A DNA stretch of 64,000 nt from positions 1 to 64,000 of the forward strand of contig NZ_AULT01000027.1 of assembly GCF_000422425.1 (NCBI RefSeq), in the 5' to 3' direction. Shown here in pieces: positions 46,544 through 58,316 of this stretch. The number at the start of each line of letters is the position of its first letter. Within the stretch, counting starts at the first letter, position 1. This DNA is from Oceanospirillum beijerinckii DSM 7166. GTDB lineage: Bacteria > Pseudomonadota > Gammaproteobacteria > Pseudomonadales > Halomonadaceae. A program made the translations under genes and the position numbers. Under the pieces are notes generated by a model, which had not been told where the DNA came from, made no database searches, and was given only the letters and a program-made list of their open reading frames with translations.

Positions 46544-47934
46544 GGTAACAGTCGCTCTTTCTCTGCTAATACACCCGCTACGGTAAAGAAGGAGCCGAAG
46601 ACCAGTACCTGATCCTCTTCACGGCTGTCCTGCAGAACCTGATCTAATGCCAGACTAACAGAGTCAAAAGCCTGACAGTGCTGACACCCCTGTTTATGAA
46701 GATAGTTTACTATACGCTCGGCAGGAGTGGCACGGGGGCCATCCAATTGAGCAACATACCATTGATCAAAGTAAGGGGCCGTTATATCTAATACTGCTTC
46801 AATATCTTTATCATCCAGCATACCCACCAGAGCAATACGCTTACCACCCTGTCGCTGGAAAAGAGGCTGAGACAATTGCTGATGTTTATGCAATTGCTGA
46901 ACAACATAGTTTGCCGCATGAGGATTATGAGCCACATCCAGCAGGAAACGACCAATACGCTGCATACGCCCTGTCAGCGACGCCTGTTCAATACCTTGAT
47001 AGATCGCAGCTGTCGGTACCGAATGGCGCATCAGTTTTACTGCCTGAATCACAGTAGCCGCGTTATCCACTGGCAAACCGGGACGAGGTAGATTCAGATA
47101 CTGTTGTTTCAGTTCACCCTGTTCAGACAGTTGTTGCCACTGCCATTTCTCTGACAGGTTTGCTGTACCACTAGTCTTTTCTCTATCAGAAGTGCTCTCA
47201 GCATCCTGCCCGCTGCCTTCTGGCAGCCAGTTGTACTCTTTACCCAACTGATAGATACCACCACATCCTAGAGCTTCGGCAGTTTCACGCACCGAGTTAG
47301 GAATTTTACCAGCCGGTGAGCCAATCAGGGCTGGGACACCAGGACGGAAAATACCCGCTTTCTCACGACCGATCTGTTCAAGATCTGAGCCCAGCCAGCT
47401 TTCATGATCCAACGCGACAGTAGTCACAATGGAAAGATCAGGGTCGATCAGGTTAGCCGCATCCAAGCGACCACCAAGACCGATCTCCAGCACCGCGATA
47501 TCCGGTTTCTGCTCCGCAAAAATCAGAAAGGCCGCCAAAGTGCCAAACTCAAAATAGGTCAGGCTGATCTCATCGCCTGCAGGGTCTTTGCGGGCTTGCT
47601 CGATACGGGCGAATGCCTGACAGATCAATTCATCACTGACCGGCTCTCCATCCAAACAGATGCGTTCGTTATAACGCAAAAAATGCGGTGAGGTATAACA
47701 CCCCACCTTATATCCGGCACAACGCAGCACGGAGTCCAGCATCGCCACGGTTGAGCCCTTACCATTGGTACCGGCCACGGTTACCACTTCACAAGGCAGA
47801 GTCAACACATTCAGGCGCTGTGCCACCTGGCGCAGACGATCCAGACCTAAATCGATCTCTGAAGGATGAACCGCCTCCAGGTAGACCAACCACTGTTCCA
47901 GATTGGCCGTTGCTGTATCAATACCGGATTGCAT
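46540..47934 (-). CDS. folC: Bifunctional dihydrofolate synthase / folylpolyglutamate synthase
   Basis: 464 residues, Mur-ligase fold. ATP-binding VTVAGTNGKGSTVAMLDS (P-loop), YTSPHFLRYNERICL and ALDHESWLGS motifs are present. It adds glutamate to dihydropteroate and folates. Slightly longer than usual (about 420-430) because of a charged, poorly conserved segment around residues 240-270 (GSGQDAESTSDREKTSGTAN). Six bases from accD; co-transcribed. Confidence 0.94.
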   Translation of the reverse strand: MQSGIDTATANLEQWLVYLEAVHPSEIDLGLDRLRQVAQRLNVLTLPCEVVTVAGTNGKGSTVAMLDSVLRCAGYKVGCYTSPHFLRYNERICLDGEPVSDELICQAFARIEQARKDPAGDEISLTYFEFGTLAAFLIFAEQKPDIAVLEIGLGGRLDAANLIDPDLSIVTTVALDHESWLGSDLEQIGREKAGIFRPGVPALIGSPAGKIPNSVRETAEALGCGGIYQLGKEYNWLPEGSGQDAESTSDREKTSGTANLSEKWQWQQLSEQGELKQQYLNLPRPGLPVDNAATVIQAVKLMRHSVPTAAIYQGIEQASLTGRMQRIGRFLLDVAHNPHAANYVVQQLHKHQQLSQPLFQRQGGKRIALVGMLDDKDIEAVLDITAPYFDQWYVAQLDGPRATPAERIVNYLHKQGCQHCQAFDSVSLALDQVLQDSREEDQVLVFGSFFTVAGVLAEKERLLP

Positions 47935-47940
47935 CGTATC

Positions 47941-48900
47941 TTATTCCGACTCTTTAGGCGCTTCAGCTTCTGCGTCGGCCTGCTCAGGTTTATCCTGAAC
48001 TTCAGGCTTAGATTCTTCTTGCTGAGGCTTAGTATCTACGGCCACAGAAGGCTGGTTGGTCAGCTTACGCAGAATCGCCGCCAGACGCTCACGCATCTGA
48101 TGACGGTGCAGAATCATATCCACAGTGCCATGTTCCAACAGGAACTCACTGCGCTGGAAACCTTCCGGCAGTTTTTCACGTACGGTCTGCTCGATCACAC
48201 GTGGGCCGGCAAAACCACACAAAGCAAAGGGTTCAGCCACGTTCAGGTCACCCAGCATCGCCAGACTGGCGGATACACCACCGTAAACTGGATCGGTCAG
48301 TACGGAGATATAGGGGACACCGGCTTGCTTCAGCTTCTCAAGCGCGGCACTGGTACGAGCCATCTGCATCAGGGAGAATAACGCTTCCTGCATACGGGCA
48401 CCGCCACTGGCGGAGAAACAAATAAAGGGAATACCCTCTGCCAATGCCAGTTCAGCGGCTTTAACAAAACGCTGACCAACCACTGAGCCCATAGAGCCGC
48501 CCATAAAGTTAAACTCGAAGGCACAGGCGATCACTTCTACACCCTCTACCTTACCGCGCATTACGATCAGGGCATCTTTCTCATCAGTGCTCTTCTGCGC
48601 AGCAGACAGACGGTCTTTATACTTTTTGGAGTCTTTGAACTTCAGACGATCCACTGGCTCGATATCCGAAAACAGTTCGCTACGGCCATCTTCATCCAGG
48701 AAGGTGCCCAGGCGCTTACGGGCAGTCAGGCGCATATGGTGGTCGCACTTAGGGCATACGTTCTGGGTTTTCTCTAACTCAGGCAGGTAAAGTACGGATT
48801 CACACTTAGGGCATTTACGCCACAGACCTTCCGGGATATTGGTGCGGCGGTTTCGTTCGGAGCGAACGATCGAAGGAACAATCTTTTCAAGCCAACTCAT
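47941..48900 (-). CDS. accD: Acetyl-CoA carboxylase carboxyltransferase subunit beta
   Basis: 319 residues. N-terminal zinc finger with Cys30, Cys33, Cys49 and Cys52, then the crotonase-fold carboxyltransferase domain ([27 protein letters not shown]). The last 35 residues are an acidic, Gln/Glu/Pro-rich tail ([20 protein letters not shown]) outside the catalytic fold. First step of fatty acid synthesis together with AccA. Confidence 0.96.
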   Translation of the reverse strand: MSWLEKIVPSIVRSERNRRTNIPEGLWRKCPKCESVLYLPELEKTQNVCPKCDHHMRLTARKRLGTFLDEDGRSELFSDIEPVDRLKFKDSKKYKDRLSAAQKSTDEKDALIVMRGKVEGVEVIACAFEFNFMGGSMGSVVGQRFVKAAELALAEGIPFICFSASGGARMQEALFSLMQMARTSAALEKLKQAGVPYISVLTDPVYGGVSASLAMLGDLNVAEPFALCGFAGPRVIEQTVREKLPEGFQRSEFLLEHGTVDMILHRHQMRERLAAILRKLTNQPSVAVDTKPQQEESKPEVQDKPEQADAEAEAPKESE

Positions 48901-49012
48901 ATAATTACTACTTCAGCAAAGTCATAATAGCTAGGCCGCCCGAAGGCGGCCAGCAGAGATCTATTATTGCACCTGATGACAGAAGCCTCTCTCAGAGGCC
49001 TCTGTATTCAGA
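48901..49012 (-). other. Short trpA-accD spacer with two hairpins
   Basis: GGCCGCC/GGCGGCC (48934-48940, 48945-48951; 4-base CGAA loop, which is stable) and GCCTCT/AGAGGC (48985-48990, 48994-48999). No U-tract follows either. They may partly uncouple trpFBA from accD-folC. Confidence 0.4.
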
Positions 49013-49816
49013 TCAGGCGTCCATGGCTGTACGCATCTCGCTCAAAGGCTCCTGCAGGGCTGCGGCAATCTGATCCGGCTGTTCAGCCAGCTCAGCAACC
49101 TTCTTAACCAGCACACTACCGACAATCGCGCCATCAGACACACGACTGATGGCGGCAGCAGAAGCTCCATCGCGAATACCAAAGCCTACCGCTACTGGGA
49201 CAGAAGTAATCTTTTTCAGTTCAGCAACTTTTTCAGCAACGGCATCAGTATCCAGTGTTGCAGAGCCCGTTACCCCTTTAATAGAAACATAATAAAGATA
49301 ACCGGATGCATGACTGGCTATTTTAGCCGCTCGAGCCGCTGTTGTGGTAGGGGCAATTAAGAAAATCATGTCAATGCCGGCATCTTTTAGCAAAGGAGCC
49401 ACGTTATCCGCCTCTTCCGGTGGCAAATCCACCATCAGCAGACCATCAACACCGGCCGCTTTTGCCTTATGAGCAAAATTGCCATAGCCCATATGCTCGA
49501 TCGGGTTCAGATAGCCCATCAGTACCACGGGAGTGTCGGCATCTGTTTGACGGAATTCCGCTACCATCTCCAGGATTTTTTCCAGCGTAGTACCTGCAGC
49601 CAATGAACGCTCATGGGCTTTCTGGATCACTTCACCATCGGCCATAGGATCAGAGAAAGGAATACCTAACTCGATCATATCCGCTCCGGCTTCAACCAGA
49701 GCATGCATCAGACCTACGGTATATTCAGGTTTAGGGTCACCGCCAGTGATATAAGGAATCAGTGCCTTTTTGCCCTGCTCATTCAGTTGAGCAAACTTCT
49801 GTTCAATTCGGGACAT
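49013..49816 (-). CDS. trpA: Tryptophan synthase alpha chain
   Basis: 267 residues. Catalytic glutamate and aspartate lie in [17 protein letters not shown] (Glu near 50, Asp near 61); [13 protein letters not shown] and [13 protein letters not shown] are typical. It releases indole from indoleglycerol phosphate for TrpB. The ATG at 49816 (MSRIEQKF) fits GAGG six bases upstream; it lies just beyond the trpB stop. Confidence 0.96.
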   Translation of the reverse strand: MSRIEQKFAQLNEQGKKALIPYITGGDPKPEYTVGLMHALVEAGADMIELGIPFSDPMADGEVIQKAHERSLAAGTTLEKILEMVAEFRQTDADTPVVLMGYLNPIEHMGYGNFAHKAKAAGVDGLLMVDLPPEEADNVAPLLKDAGIDMIFLIAPTTTAARAAKIASHASGYLYYVSIKGVTGSATLDTDAVAEKVAELKKITSVPVAVGFGIRDGASAAAISRVSDGAIVGSVLVKKVAELAEQPDQIAAALQEPLSEMRTAMDA

Positions 49817-49824
49817 CATCAACC

Positions 49825-51045
49825 TCACACCGTAATGCCATCAATACCTGCCACCGTGTGGATATCTTTATCGCCACGGCCAGACAAGTTGATGATGATC
49901 TGTTGATCAGGGCTCATAGTTTGAGCCAGTTTGCGGCCATAAGCCAGAGCATGACTACTTTCCAGGGCAGGCATAATACCTTCGACCTTAGTCAGCTCAC
50001 GGAAGGCACTCAGCACCTCTACATCCGTGGCAGCGACATAGTTCACACGCCCCACATCTTTCAGATAAGCATGCTCAGGCCCCACCCCAGGGTAATCCAG
50101 ACCAGCGGATACTGAATGGGTCTCGATAATCTGACCGTCATGATTCTGCATCAGGTAGGTACGGTTACCGTGTAATACACCCGGTGAACCTTTACACAGA
50201 GGTGCAGCATGGCGTCCGGTATCAAGGCCGTCACCTGCGGCTTCTACGCCATACATCGCAACAGACTCATCACCCAGGAATGGATAGAACAAACCCATAG
50301 CGTTTGAACCACCGCCCACGCAAGCCACCAGAGCATCTGGCAGACGGCCCGTTTGGGCCAGGCTCTGTTCTCGAGCCTCACGACCAATCACGGAGTTAAA
50401 ATCACGTACCAGCTGAGGGTAAGGGTGAGGACCGGCCACAGTACCAATAATGTAGAAAGTGCTGTCGACATTGGTCACCCAGTCACGCATCGCTTCGTTC
50501 ATGGCATCTTTAAGGGTACGGGAACCGGATTCAACCGCGTTCACTTTCGCCCCCAGCAGCTTCATACGATACACGTTCAGAGACTGACGCTGCACATCTT
50601 CCGCCCCCATATAGATCTCGCACTCCAGACCTAAACGAGCCGCTACAGTTGCTGTCGCAACGCCGTGCTGACCAGCACCTGTTTCAGCAATTACACGGGG
50701 TTTACCCGTATATTTTGCCAACAGCGCCTGGCCGATGGTGTTATTCACCTTGTGTGCACCAGTGTGATTCAGATCTTCGCGCTTCAGATAAATCTGCGCT
50801 CCACCCAGCATCCGTGACCATCGTTCTGCGTGGTAAAGTGGCGAAGGACGACCCACGTAGTGGGCCAGATCTTTATCAAACTCAGCCTGAAAATCAGGAT
50901 CAGCCGACAACTTTTTATAAGTAGCTTCTAATTCTTCTAACGCATAGCTCAGCGTTTCTGAAACAAAACGACCGCCGTAAGGGCCAAAGTGGCCTCTATC
51001 GTCTGGCAGTTGCATCAGTTCAGCATAGGTGTTCGCCTTGGTCAC
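49825..51045 (-). CDS. trpB: Tryptophan synthase beta chain
   Basis: 406 residues. PLP lysine in [11 protein letters not shown]; phosphate-binding GGGSNAMG; family length and motifs complete. Starts with GTG overlapping the trpF stop (GTGA). Makes tryptophan from indole and serine. trpFBA in this position, between truA and accD, is common in marine relatives; in P. aeruginosa trpBA lies elsewhere. Confidence 0.97.
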   Translation of the reverse strand: MTKANTYAELMQLPDDRGHFGPYGGRFVSETLSYALEELEATYKKLSADPDFQAEFDKDLAHYVGRPSPLYHAERWSRMLGGAQIYLKREDLNHTGAHKVNNTIGQALLAKYTGKPRVIAETGAGQHGVATATVAARLGLECEIYMGAEDVQRQSLNVYRMKLLGAKVNAVESGSRTLKDAMNEAMRDWVTNVDSTFYIIGTVAGPHPYPQLVRDFNSVIGREAREQSLAQTGRLPDALVACVGGGSNAMGLFYPFLGDESVAMYGVEAAGDGLDTGRHAAPLCKGSPGVLHGNRTYLMQNHDGQIIETHSVSAGLDYPGVGPEHAYLKDVGRVNYVAATDVEVLSAFRELTKVEGIMPALESSHALAYGRKLAQTMSPDQQIIINLSGRGDKDIHTVAGIDGITV

Positions 51046-51659
51046 GGATTTGCACCTCTAATAAATGCATGAATTTTAACGGGATCTTTGATCCCTTTAC
51101 TGGCTTCAACACCGCCGGAGACATCAACAGCATAGGGTTTAACCTGTTGAACGGCTGTGCTGATATTTTCCGGAGTTAAACCCCCGGCTAATATAATCGC
51201 TTGGGCAGACTGGGCCGGGATCAACTCCCAGTTAAATGTCTCCCCGGTGCCTCCAGGCACTCCGGGACGGTAACTGTCCAGCAGAATGGCTCTGGCGGCC
51301 TGAAACTGGTTGAGATCCTGTTGCAAACTGTCGGCATCACGTACTCGCAGAGCTTTGATCCACGCACGGCCAAATTGCTGACAGTAATCTGCACTTTCAT
51401 CACCATGAAACTGCAAAAGATCCACCTGCGTCAGTGCCGTTATACGAAAAACCTCCGCCTCCGGTTCATTTACAAACAGGGCAACGGTAGTCACAAAAGG
51501 CGGTAGCTGAGCAATAATCTCAGCAGCCTCTTCCGGCTCAATATAACGGGGACTGGGTGGATAAAAGACAAAACCCAAGGCATCGGCACCGGCCTCAATC
51601 GCCGTCAGGGCGTCTTCCAGCCGGGTAATACCACAGATTTTAACGCGTGTTTTCGACAT
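51042..51659 (-). CDS. trpF: Phosphoribosylanthranilate isomerase
   Basis: 205 residues, TIM barrel. Catalytic Cys near the start in VKICGIT and the aspartate in [16 protein letters not shown] and [10 protein letters not shown] are typical. First gene of trpFBA. A 151-bp spacer with 19-bp repeats separates it from truA; no trp leader peptide with tandem Trp codons was seen there. Confidence 0.95.
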   Translation of the reverse strand: MSKTRVKICGITRLEDALTAIEAGADALGFVFYPPSPRYIEPEEAAEIIAQLPPFVTTVALFVNEPEAEVFRITALTQVDLLQFHGDESADYCQQFGRAWIKALRVRDADSLQQDLNQFQAARAILLDSYRPGVPGGTGETFNWELIPAQSAQAIILAGGLTPENISTAVQQVKPYAVDVSGGVEASKGIKDPVKIHAFIRGANP

Positions 51660-51753
51660 AATCTTCTTCTGGATCAGGCTTGTTTAGAGCATCGTTTATC
51701 AGATGCCGGAACAAGCCGGACAACCGTACAACAACCTTAGTCACAAGCACCTA

Positions 51754-51829
51754 TTTAATCATACTGAGAAAGTGAAAGCATACAGAGAAAACACCAACAT
51801 GCTGAAAAAACTACAACATACTGAGAAAA
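51754..51829 (-). repeat. Four-copy degenerate 19-bp tandem repeat across the truA stop codon
   Basis: On the minus strand, from truA outwards: TTTTCTCAGTATGTTGTAG (51811-51829, last codons and stop of truA), TTTTTTCAGCATGTTGGTG (51792-51810), TTTTCTCTGTATGCTTTCA (51773-51791), CTTTCTCAGTATGATTAAA (51754-51772). Same period, growing divergence away from the gene. Confidence 0.85.
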
Positions 51830-52644
51830 TGTGGACCTAATGGCAGTTTAGGTAATTCAAACTCATCGGGATAGATCGCCTCAACAAAATACAAACCATT
51901 GGGTTTGGCGGTTACGCCCCCCTGAGCTCGATCCCGCAGGGCTAATAGCTCACCCATCCACTCCACCGGCTTTTCACCGCTACCGATAGGCAACAAAGCA
52001 CCGACGATATTACGGATCATATGATGGACAAAAGCATTGGCCCGGATCTCCATAATCACTAAAGAACCGTGGCGAAACACTTTCGCTTCTTCGATATTGC
52101 GCCAAGGTGTATTGGACTGACAACCCGCTGCACGAAAAGAGGAGAAGTCGTTCTCACCTAAGAGCAGCTGCACCGCCTGATGCATTTTATCGGCATCCAG
52201 AGGCTGATCATACCAGGTTAACTGGTCATGCATCAGCGCTGGACGGATACGCTGGTTATAGATTACATAACGGTAACGACGTGCGATAGCTGAATAACGG
52301 GCATGGAAATCATCACTGACAGGCACTGCCCAACGTACTGCTATATCATCGGGCAGATTAGTATTGGTACCGTAGACCCAAGCCTTACTGGAACGCTTAA
52401 CAGTGGTATCAAAATGCACGACCTGATTAGAGCCGTGTACGCCTGTATCGGTACGACCGGAACACATCACACGGATAGACTCATTAGCCACCTTACTCAG
52501 AGCACCCTCCAGGGTTTCCTGAACACTGCGTACACCGGGTTGCTGGGCTTGCCAGCCATGGTATCCAGCACCGTTATACTCAATGCTGAGAGCGTAACGG
52601 CCCGGACGACCATTATCATCGGGAAAAATTGGAAATTCGCTCAT
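51811..52644 (-). CDS. truA: tRNA pseudouridine(38-40) synthase
   Basis: 277 residues. Catalytic Asp66 in [28 protein letters not shown] and [16 protein letters not shown] are family motifs. Modifies the anticodon stem-loop of several tRNAs. Starts one base after the fimV stop, as in Pseudomonas. The last six codons are the seed unit of the 19-bp repeat array. Confidence 0.95.
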   Translation of the reverse strand: MSEFPIFPDDNGRPGRYALSIEYNGAGYHGWQAQQPGVRSVQETLEGALSKVANESIRVMCSGRTDTGVHGSNQVVHFDTTVKRSSKAWVYGTNTNLPDDIAVRWAVPVSDDFHARYSAIARRYRYVIYNQRIRPALMHDQLTWYDQPLDADKMHQAVQLLLGENDFSSFRAAGCQSNTPWRNIEEAKVFRHGSLVIMEIRANAFVHHMIRNIVGALLPIGSGEKPVEWMGELLALRDRAQGGVTAKPNGLYFVEAIYPDEFELPKLPLGPHFLSML

Positions 52645-52645
52645 A

Positions 52646-55600
52646 TTAGCCTTTCAGCTTCTCCATCAGTTTTTGAGCGTCTTCCATTTGCTCAGGGTTT
52701 CCACGCTGCAAAACTTCCTGCAACGCTTCCATCGCCGAAGCTGAATTACCCATATCGATATATGCACGAGCCAGATCCAACTTAATCGATGGATCTTCAT
52801 TCTCATCCAGAATACCATCGATATTAAGCAGTTCATCATCTTCATCGCCCAGAAGATCATCTTCTGTCATGGTGATCTCTGAGATATCACCCAAGTCATC
52901 AAGCTCGTCAGACCCCCCCTGATATTGAGGCCCCCCCTCAATTGCAGGCGACAACTCGTCTAAATCAGCTGAAAGCCCTTCCAGCGACGGGGACAGGTTA
53001 TCCAGGTCATCTAAATCACTGAGAACATCCAGGCCATCATCAGCCAGATCCATGCTCATCAGATCTTCCAGGCTTTCCAACTCCAAATCGGAACTATTGT
53101 CGAGATTAACAAGCTCACTGGCCCCCATGGTCAGATCATCCAGATCCTCAAGGAATTCTTCTGTATCAGAACGCAAAGCGTCCTGAATACCAGTAAACTG
53201 GTAATCCAGATCATCTGCTTCAGCACTTTCATCGGTTAGCTCACCAAACTCAAAATCGTCCTGATCCAGAGGCTCAGGCTGCCCTAAATCTTGGGATTCC
53301 AAGTTCATCTGAGGTGAACTATCCTGCTCTTCGATATCATCACCAAAGTCCAGATCAACCAGCTCTATATCAAAATCTGCCAGTTCATCTTCATCACTTT
53401 CAGAGCCTTCTGTATCGGCAACAGATGCAAGCTGCTCAGAATGCTCTTCTGAGTAACGGCCAAAGTCCCGTTCGAGCGCATCCAGCTCTTTGCTAAGATC
53501 AATGGAATCTTCATCATCAAAACCAGAGATAGAGTCAGCACTCAGGTTCTCTGAAGACTCTTCGATAGACTCAAAATCATCGGTTAACACCGCCTCATCG
53601 CTGTTCCCAGGCGAACTATCCAGCTCAACAAGATCCATAGGATCAAAGCGGTCTTCCGGCTTAATCTCATCAGCTACGTTTAACTCATCAGATAGGCCCC
53701 GGGCACCTTCACCACCCATATCCAGGTCTGCTATATCGATATCAGATACATCTGTTACAGGCTGTACTTTATCATATAGACTTTGCTGTAAAGACAATGC
53801 AGATTCTAGTGCCGAGACATCACCAGAGGACTGAAGCTGACGAAGCTCATGGTCAAAGGTGGCTTCATCTTCAAGCTCCACCAGCACTTCCATAAACTTA
53901 AGGCGTAGCTCATTATTAGCCTCATCTTCGCCCAGCGCACCCTGCAGAACACCTGCTGCCTGCTCATATTGACCGGACTCCATGTACTGCTGAGCATCCT
54001 GTATCGGGTCAGCAACGGAGGCTTCCTCAGCAATATCATCTTCTGGAACAATATCATCTTCTGGAACAATATCGTCCAGACCGATCACCAAGTCGGCATT
54101 ATCCTCTCCAATATCCGAAGAGACCAACTCGTTGAGCAACTCAGAATCAGAATCAAACTCTTCCTCGACCTGAGATAACTCAGCATCAATATCAACTGCG
54201 ATATCTGCTTCAATGCGAGGATCAAAGGCATCTTCCAGATCTAAGTCCACTTCAATATTAGACTCGGCGCTATTATCAACCGGGGAGAGCTCTTCTGTCG
54301 GCTCAAAGTCATCCAGAGATAAATCTGACAAGTCGTCTAACTCGGCACTCATATCGATCTCTGACGTTGCCATTTCGTCCGACAGATCGTTCAAATCATC
54401 CAGCTCAGCGCCAATGTCTATTTCATTATCCTGAGTTAACGCATCTATATCAGCTTCCGGTGCAGACAAGATCTCATTTGTTAACTCAGCTGGCTGCTTT
54501 TTTACGCCCTCCTCGGATATATCACCCAGGTCACCTAAATCCAGTTCTTCATCCAGATCAAAATCACCTAAGTCCAGATCATCCAACTCCATATCACCGC
54601 CAGAGCCATCACCCAGGTCGCCAAGATCTAAATCATCCAGTTCCATCTCATCACTGGAATCACCGCCCAAATCTCTACCAATATCATCATCCAGGCTCAA
54701 ATCGTCGCCCAGGCTTAAGTCATCGCTTGGGTCGTCATCCAGGCTTAAGTCATCACTCAGATCACTACCCAAATCGCCACCAAGATCGTCGTCCAAACTT
54801 AAGTCATCGCCCAGGTCATCATCCAGGTTTAAATCATCACTCAGATCACTACCCAAATCGCCACTAAGATCGTCATCCAGACTTAAGTCATCGCCCAGGT
54901 CATCATCCAGGCTTAAATCATCACTCAGATCACTACCCAAATCGCCACTAAGATCGTCATCCAGACTTAAGTCGTCGCCCAGATCATCATCCAAGCTTAA
55001 GTCATCCGGTAAATCATCGGATAATGCATCAGCTGCTGCTAAACCTGCAACACCAGCTCCCGCTCCCATAGCAAGATCACCCATGGAGCTATCGTCGTTA
55101 GAGCGACCTTTTTCCTGATTCTTGTCATTACCCCCCTTACGGCGACGCATAACAAGCACGCCCAACACCGCAGCTAATACAGCAGCAATACCGCCACCGA
55201 TAGCCATCATATTATTCTCTATGAAGCTACCAGGCTCTTCAGGAGAACTCGGGCTCTCAGCCGCCTTCTGGTCTGACTCATCAATGGTGAAAGGTTTGAT
55301 CTCTTTCTTTTCCTCAACCACATTGGCTGAAGAAGAGTCTGTCACACCTTCTTTTTGCATCTCCTGCTGTTTCTGAGCCTCCGCTGCCAGGTCAAGACCG
55401 ATGGCCGGAGCGCTTACCGCACCGGTTACCGCTGCTGAGCTGGTTGATGCAACTGGAGGCAGAGTCAAATCAACCTTTGGCTCTGGCACCGCCTCCGATT
55501 TAGTATCAGTGTCAGGAGCTTTGCTGGATAACAACTGATTTTGTTTAGCCAGCATATTTTCCATCGCTGACAACTGCTCATCTTTCAGACGAATCAGCTT

Positions 55601-56608
55601 TTGTAAGGTACCTATCTGCTTCTGTAAATCATCAAGACGGCTTGATAAGTCGGCTTTTTCCCGCTCCGATTTATCCAAGCTTTCTTTACTTAAAGCCAGC
55701 TCTTTAGCTAACTCATCCGCTTTACTATTATCCTGAGTATTTTCTGTTTCTGGCTCAGCAACTAACTTCAGCTTATCCTGTTCTACATTGGGTGTAGCTG
55801 GTTTGGCTGGTACAGGGGCTGGAGCTGTTTTAGGTGTTAAAGCTGACTTCAAAGTTACCCATTCACGATTTTGCCTCGCGACTTCTCGGATTGCTGCCAA
55901 AGAGTCCCGCTTCGTCATCGCCTGGGCATTTGGAATCAGGATGGTGCTACCTGCTTCCATATCATTAATGTTACCGGATGGAAAAGCATCAGGATTGGCA
56001 TCCTGAATCGCCAACATCGCCTGCTTAATGGTAATGTTATTATTCGGTCGGTTTTGGCGAGCCAGACTCCACAGAGTATCAGTTGGGCCAACTTTAATTC
56101 TGCGGGCACCCTCTTCGACTAGCTGACCGGCTGCAGGTGCAGCCAAAGGTTGGGAATCGATAGTAGCTGGCACGGATGTTTGAGCGGCATACTGCTGCCC
56201 TACCGTTGTGCTGTCATAAGCAGGAGGATCCAGAAGGAAGGTATATTCCCGTAGCAAGCGCCCCTGAGGCCACTCAACGGTGAGTAGTAAATTAAGGAAA
56301 GGTTCTTTAACGGCTGCCTGACTGGTCAGTTCAATATAAGGCCCCCTAGCCCCATCACGAACAACAAAATCAAGGTTTTGCAGGAAGAACTGACGCTGTA
56401 AACCAGCCCTTGCAAAGGCATCTTCATCCGCCAGCATCACCCTGATATCGGAAGCCGAAACTCCCTGAGTCTGTGATAACTGTATCGTTGCCTTTAACGG
56501 CTGATTTAACGATGACTGTAAATCAGCGTTACCAAGTCCAAGCCCTAACGCCAACGGGCTGCCTAATAAGCCCACCGTTGCTAGAGTACCCGCCAGCTTG
56601 CGCACCAT
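52646..56608 (-). CDS. fimV: FimV-type polar hub protein
   Basis: 1320 residues. Signal peptide, conserved N-terminal domain ([22 protein letters not shown]), LysM-like peptidoglycan-binding segment (about 169-226), coiled coil (about 290-355), one membrane helix (about 467-487: [17 protein letters not shown] then RRRKGG), a very acidic Asp/Leu/Ser-rich cytoplasmic region with repeats, and a C-terminal TPR-like FimV domain (last 60 residues, [13 protein letters not shown]). FimV organises the cell pole, type IV pili and cyclic AMP signalling in Pseudomonas. Start at 56608 (MVRKLAG) with AAGGA eight bases upstream. Longer than most FimV owing to the repeat-rich acidic region. Confidence 0.93.
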   Translation of the reverse strand: MVRKLAGTLATVGLLGSPLALGLGLGNADLQSSLNQPLKATIQLSQTQGVSASDIRVMLADEDAFARAGLQRQFFLQNLDFVVRDGARGPYIELTSQAAVKEPFLNLLLTVEWPQGRLLREYTFLLDPPAYDSTTVGQQYAAQTSVPATIDSQPLAAPAAGQLVEEGARRIKVGPTDTLWSLARQNRPNNNITIKQAMLAIQDANPDAFPSGNINDMEAGSTILIPNAQAMTKRDSLAAIREVARQNREWVTLKSALTPKTAPAPVPAKPATPNVEQDKLKLVAEPETENTQDNSKADELAKELALSKESLDKSEREKADLSSRLDDLQKQIGTLQKLIRLKDEQLSAMENMLAKQNQLLSSKAPDTDTKSEAVPEPKVDLTLPPVASTSSAAVTGAVSAPAIGLDLAAEAQKQQEMQKEGVTDSSSANVVEEKKEIKPFTIDESDQKAAESPSSPEEPGSFIENNMMAIGGGIAAVLAAVLGVLVMRRRKGGNDKNQEKGRSNDDSSMGDLAMGAGAGVAGLAAADALSDDLPDDLSLDDDLGDDLSLDDDLSGDLGSDLSDDLSLDDDLGDDLSLDDDLSGDLGSDLSDDLNLDDDLGDDLSLDDDLGGDLGSDLSDDLSLDDDPSDDLSLGDDLSLDDDIGRDLGGDSSDEMELDDLDLGDLGDGSGGDMELDDLDLGDFDLDEELDLGDLGDISEEGVKKQPAELTNEILSAPEADIDALTQDNEIDIGAELDDLNDLSDEMATSEIDMSAELDDLSDLSLDDFEPTEELSPVDNSAESNIEVDLDLEDAFDPRIEADIAVDIDAELSQVEEEFDSDSELLNELVSSDIGEDNADLVIGLDDIVPEDDIVPEDDIAEEASVADPIQDAQQYMESGQYEQAAGVLQGALGEDEANNELRLKFMEVLVELEDEATFDHELRQLQSSGDVSALESALSLQQSLYDKVQPVTDVSDIDIADLDMGGEGARGLSDELNVADEIKPEDRFDPMDLVELDSSPGNSDEAVLTDDFESIEESSENLSADSISGFDDEDSIDLSKELDALERDFGRYSEEHSEQLASVADTEGSESDEDELADFDIELVDLDFGDDIEEQDSSPQMNLESQDLGQPEPLDQDDFEFGELTDESAEADDLDYQFTGIQDALRSDTEEFLEDLDDLTMGASELVNLDNSSDLELESLEDLMSMDLADDGLDVLSDLDDLDNLSPSLEGLSADLDELSPAIEGGPQYQGGSDELDDLGDISEITMTEDDLLGDEDDELLNIDGILDENEDPSIKLDLARAYIDMGNSASAMEALQEVLQRGNPEQMEDAQKLMEKLKG
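54033..54068 (-). repeat. Perfect 18-bp tandem duplication in fimV
   Basis: ATATCATCTTCTGGAACA occurs twice in a row; in frame it encodes VPEDDI twice in the acidic region. Confidence 0.95.
54732..54983 (-). repeat. Three tandem 84-bp repeats in fimV
   Basis: Anchor CATCACTCAG recurs at 54751, 54835 and 54919, exactly 84 bases apart. Each unit encodes 28 residues of the pattern [20 protein letters not shown] followed by DDLSLDDD. Copies differ by only a few bases; partial units flank them on both sides. Confidence 0.9.
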
Positions 56609-57003
56609 AATTTGATTCCTTAACTCTTTGTGCTGTCCCGAACCTGTATGCAGCACGGCCCACCGAAACCTAAGCCATCATAATACTTTGTTTCAGCTGA
56701 TACTTTTCTGAGTGTAACTTGTATCAATATTTCAGCAATTTGTACACATCAGCAGGGAGTTAATCCAGCTTTTTTCCGGGTTTAGGTCATTCTTTTTGCT
56801 AAGATTTTTCGCACTTACACCTATGCTAATAGCTTAACCTGCAAAGAACAGGCCAGTAAAAAAACGCTATTTAGAGCCCAAATTCCGGTAATTTAACGCC
56901 AACTGCAACAATATTATTTTGCTCAAGGATGACTTTTGCCATAAAACGGAAAAAGCCTGCCGAATGGGCAGGCTTTTCTCTGTCATAGAAAATTAATGTG
57001 AAA
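56609..57003. other. 395-bp region between fimV and asd
   Basis: No gene was found. It carries the asd terminator (56951-56977) and the fimV promoter region; a minus-strand TTGCTG (56733-56738), 16-base spacer, TACACT (56711-56716) pair is a possible fimV promoter, about 100 bases before the ATG. Confidence 0.4.
56951..56977 (-). terminator. Rho-independent terminator of asd
   Basis: Perfect 11-bp stem AAAAGCCTGCC/GGCAGGCTTTT, 5-base loop; on the minus strand it ends in five U then CCGTTTT. 27 bases after the asd stop. Confidence 0.85.
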
Positions 57004-58119
57004 TTAATCGTCTAACAGGATACGCAACATGCGACGTAGAGGTTCGGCAGCACCCCACAGCAGCTGATCACCAACGCTAAAGGCGTTCAGGTATTCATCG
57101 CCCAGGTTCATCTTACGCAGACGCCCCACAGGCACACTCAGAGTACCGGTGACTTTAACCGGGCTCAACTCAGAAGCGGTGATGTCACGCTCATTTGGAA
57201 TCACTTTCACCCAGTCGTTTGCTTCAGCGATAATCGCCTCCACTTCATCCATCGGCACATTTTTCTTCAGCTTAATGGTAAACGCCTGGCTGTGGCAACG
57301 CATCGCACCGATACGTACACAAGTACCATCAATTGGAATCGGGCTATCGCCCAGACCCAGAATCTTGTTGGTTTCTGCAAAAGCTTTCCACTCTTCACGG
57401 CTCTGACCGTTATCAAGCTTGGTATCGATCCAAGGAATCAAAGAGCCGGCCAGAGGTACGCCAAAGTTATCAACCGGCATCTGCTCACTGCGAATAGTCT
57501 CTGCGACAAGACGATCTACTTCCAGAATGGCAGAACCCGCATCCAGCTTATCCGCTACTGCTGAGTTGATAATACCCATCTGAGCAATCAACTCTTTCAT
57601 ATGACGGGCACCACCACCAGAAGCCGCCTGGTAAGTCATGGAAGTCATCCACTCCACCAGATCATTCTGGAACAAACCACCCAGACCCATCAGCATCAGA
57701 GATACGGTACAGTTACCACCCACATAGGTTTTAACACCCTTGGCCAGACCATCCTTAATCACATTCATGTTAACCGGATCCAGCACTATGATGGCATCAT
57801 CGTCCATACGCAGCGAAGATGCCGCATCAATCCAGTAACCATTCCAACCGCTTTCACGCAGCTTAGGATAAACCGCCTTGGTGTAATCGCCGCCCTGACA
57901 GGTGATGATGATATCCATCGCCTTCAGTTCTTCGATATCCGTTGCGTCCTTCAGTGCAGGGGCTTCTTTACCAAAGTCCGGTGCCGCCTGTCCTGCCTGA
58001 GAGGTTGTAAAAAAGATCGGTTCGATATGATTAAAATCACCTTCGTCCTGCATACGCTTCATCAATACGGAGCCTACCATGCCCCGCCAGCCAACAAGAC
58101 CTACACGTTTTTGAGCCAT
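57004..58119 (-). CDS. asd: Aspartate-semialdehyde dehydrogenase
   Basis: 371 residues. [18 protein letters not shown] is the NADP-binding start, GGNCTVSLM holds catalytic Cys137, and the [20 protein letters not shown] segment the active-site histidine. It makes aspartate semialdehyde for lysine, threonine and methionine and for peptidoglycan. Start ATG at 58119 with AGGTGA before it, not the upstream frame. Only one asd is present; P. aeruginosa has a second, related gene at this place. Confidence 0.96.
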   Translation of the reverse strand: MAQKRVGLVGWRGMVGSVLMKRMQDEGDFNHIEPIFFTTSQAGQAAPDFGKEAPALKDATDIEELKAMDIIITCQGGDYTKAVYPKLRESGWNGYWIDAASSLRMDDDAIIVLDPVNMNVIKDGLAKGVKTYVGGNCTVSLMLMGLGGLFQNDLVEWMTSMTYQAASGGGARHMKELIAQMGIINSAVADKLDAGSAILEVDRLVAETIRSEQMPVDNFGVPLAGSLIPWIDTKLDNGQSREEWKAFAETNKILGLGDSPIPIDGTCVRIGAMRCHSQAFTIKLKKNVPMDEVEAIIAEANDWVKVIPNERDITASELSPVKVTGTLSVPVGRLRKMNLGDEYLNAFSVGDQLLWGAAEPLRRMLRILLDD

Positions 58120-58316
58120 CTTTTCACCTATATGGTCATTAAACATCACCCACCCCAGGCAATACCAAATGCCGTCAGGGGTTAGGCTAAATCAAGAGAC
58201 TGCCCAGCAGCCTCTCAGAGTTTTCTAACGTTATTTATCAGGAATCTGCAACGCTTTTCAAGCAGAAAAACGCCTATCAGATATAAGTCCGGCAATGATT
58301 GCACAAGCTAAATAGC

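Noticed and set aside
51660-51810. trp attenuator before trpF
   Set aside because: No leader peptide with consecutive Trp codons and no terminator/antiterminator pair; the visible structure is a 19-bp tandem repeat.
54732-54983. CRISPR-like array
   Set aside because: The 84-bp units are contiguous, without unique spacers, and are in frame inside fimV.
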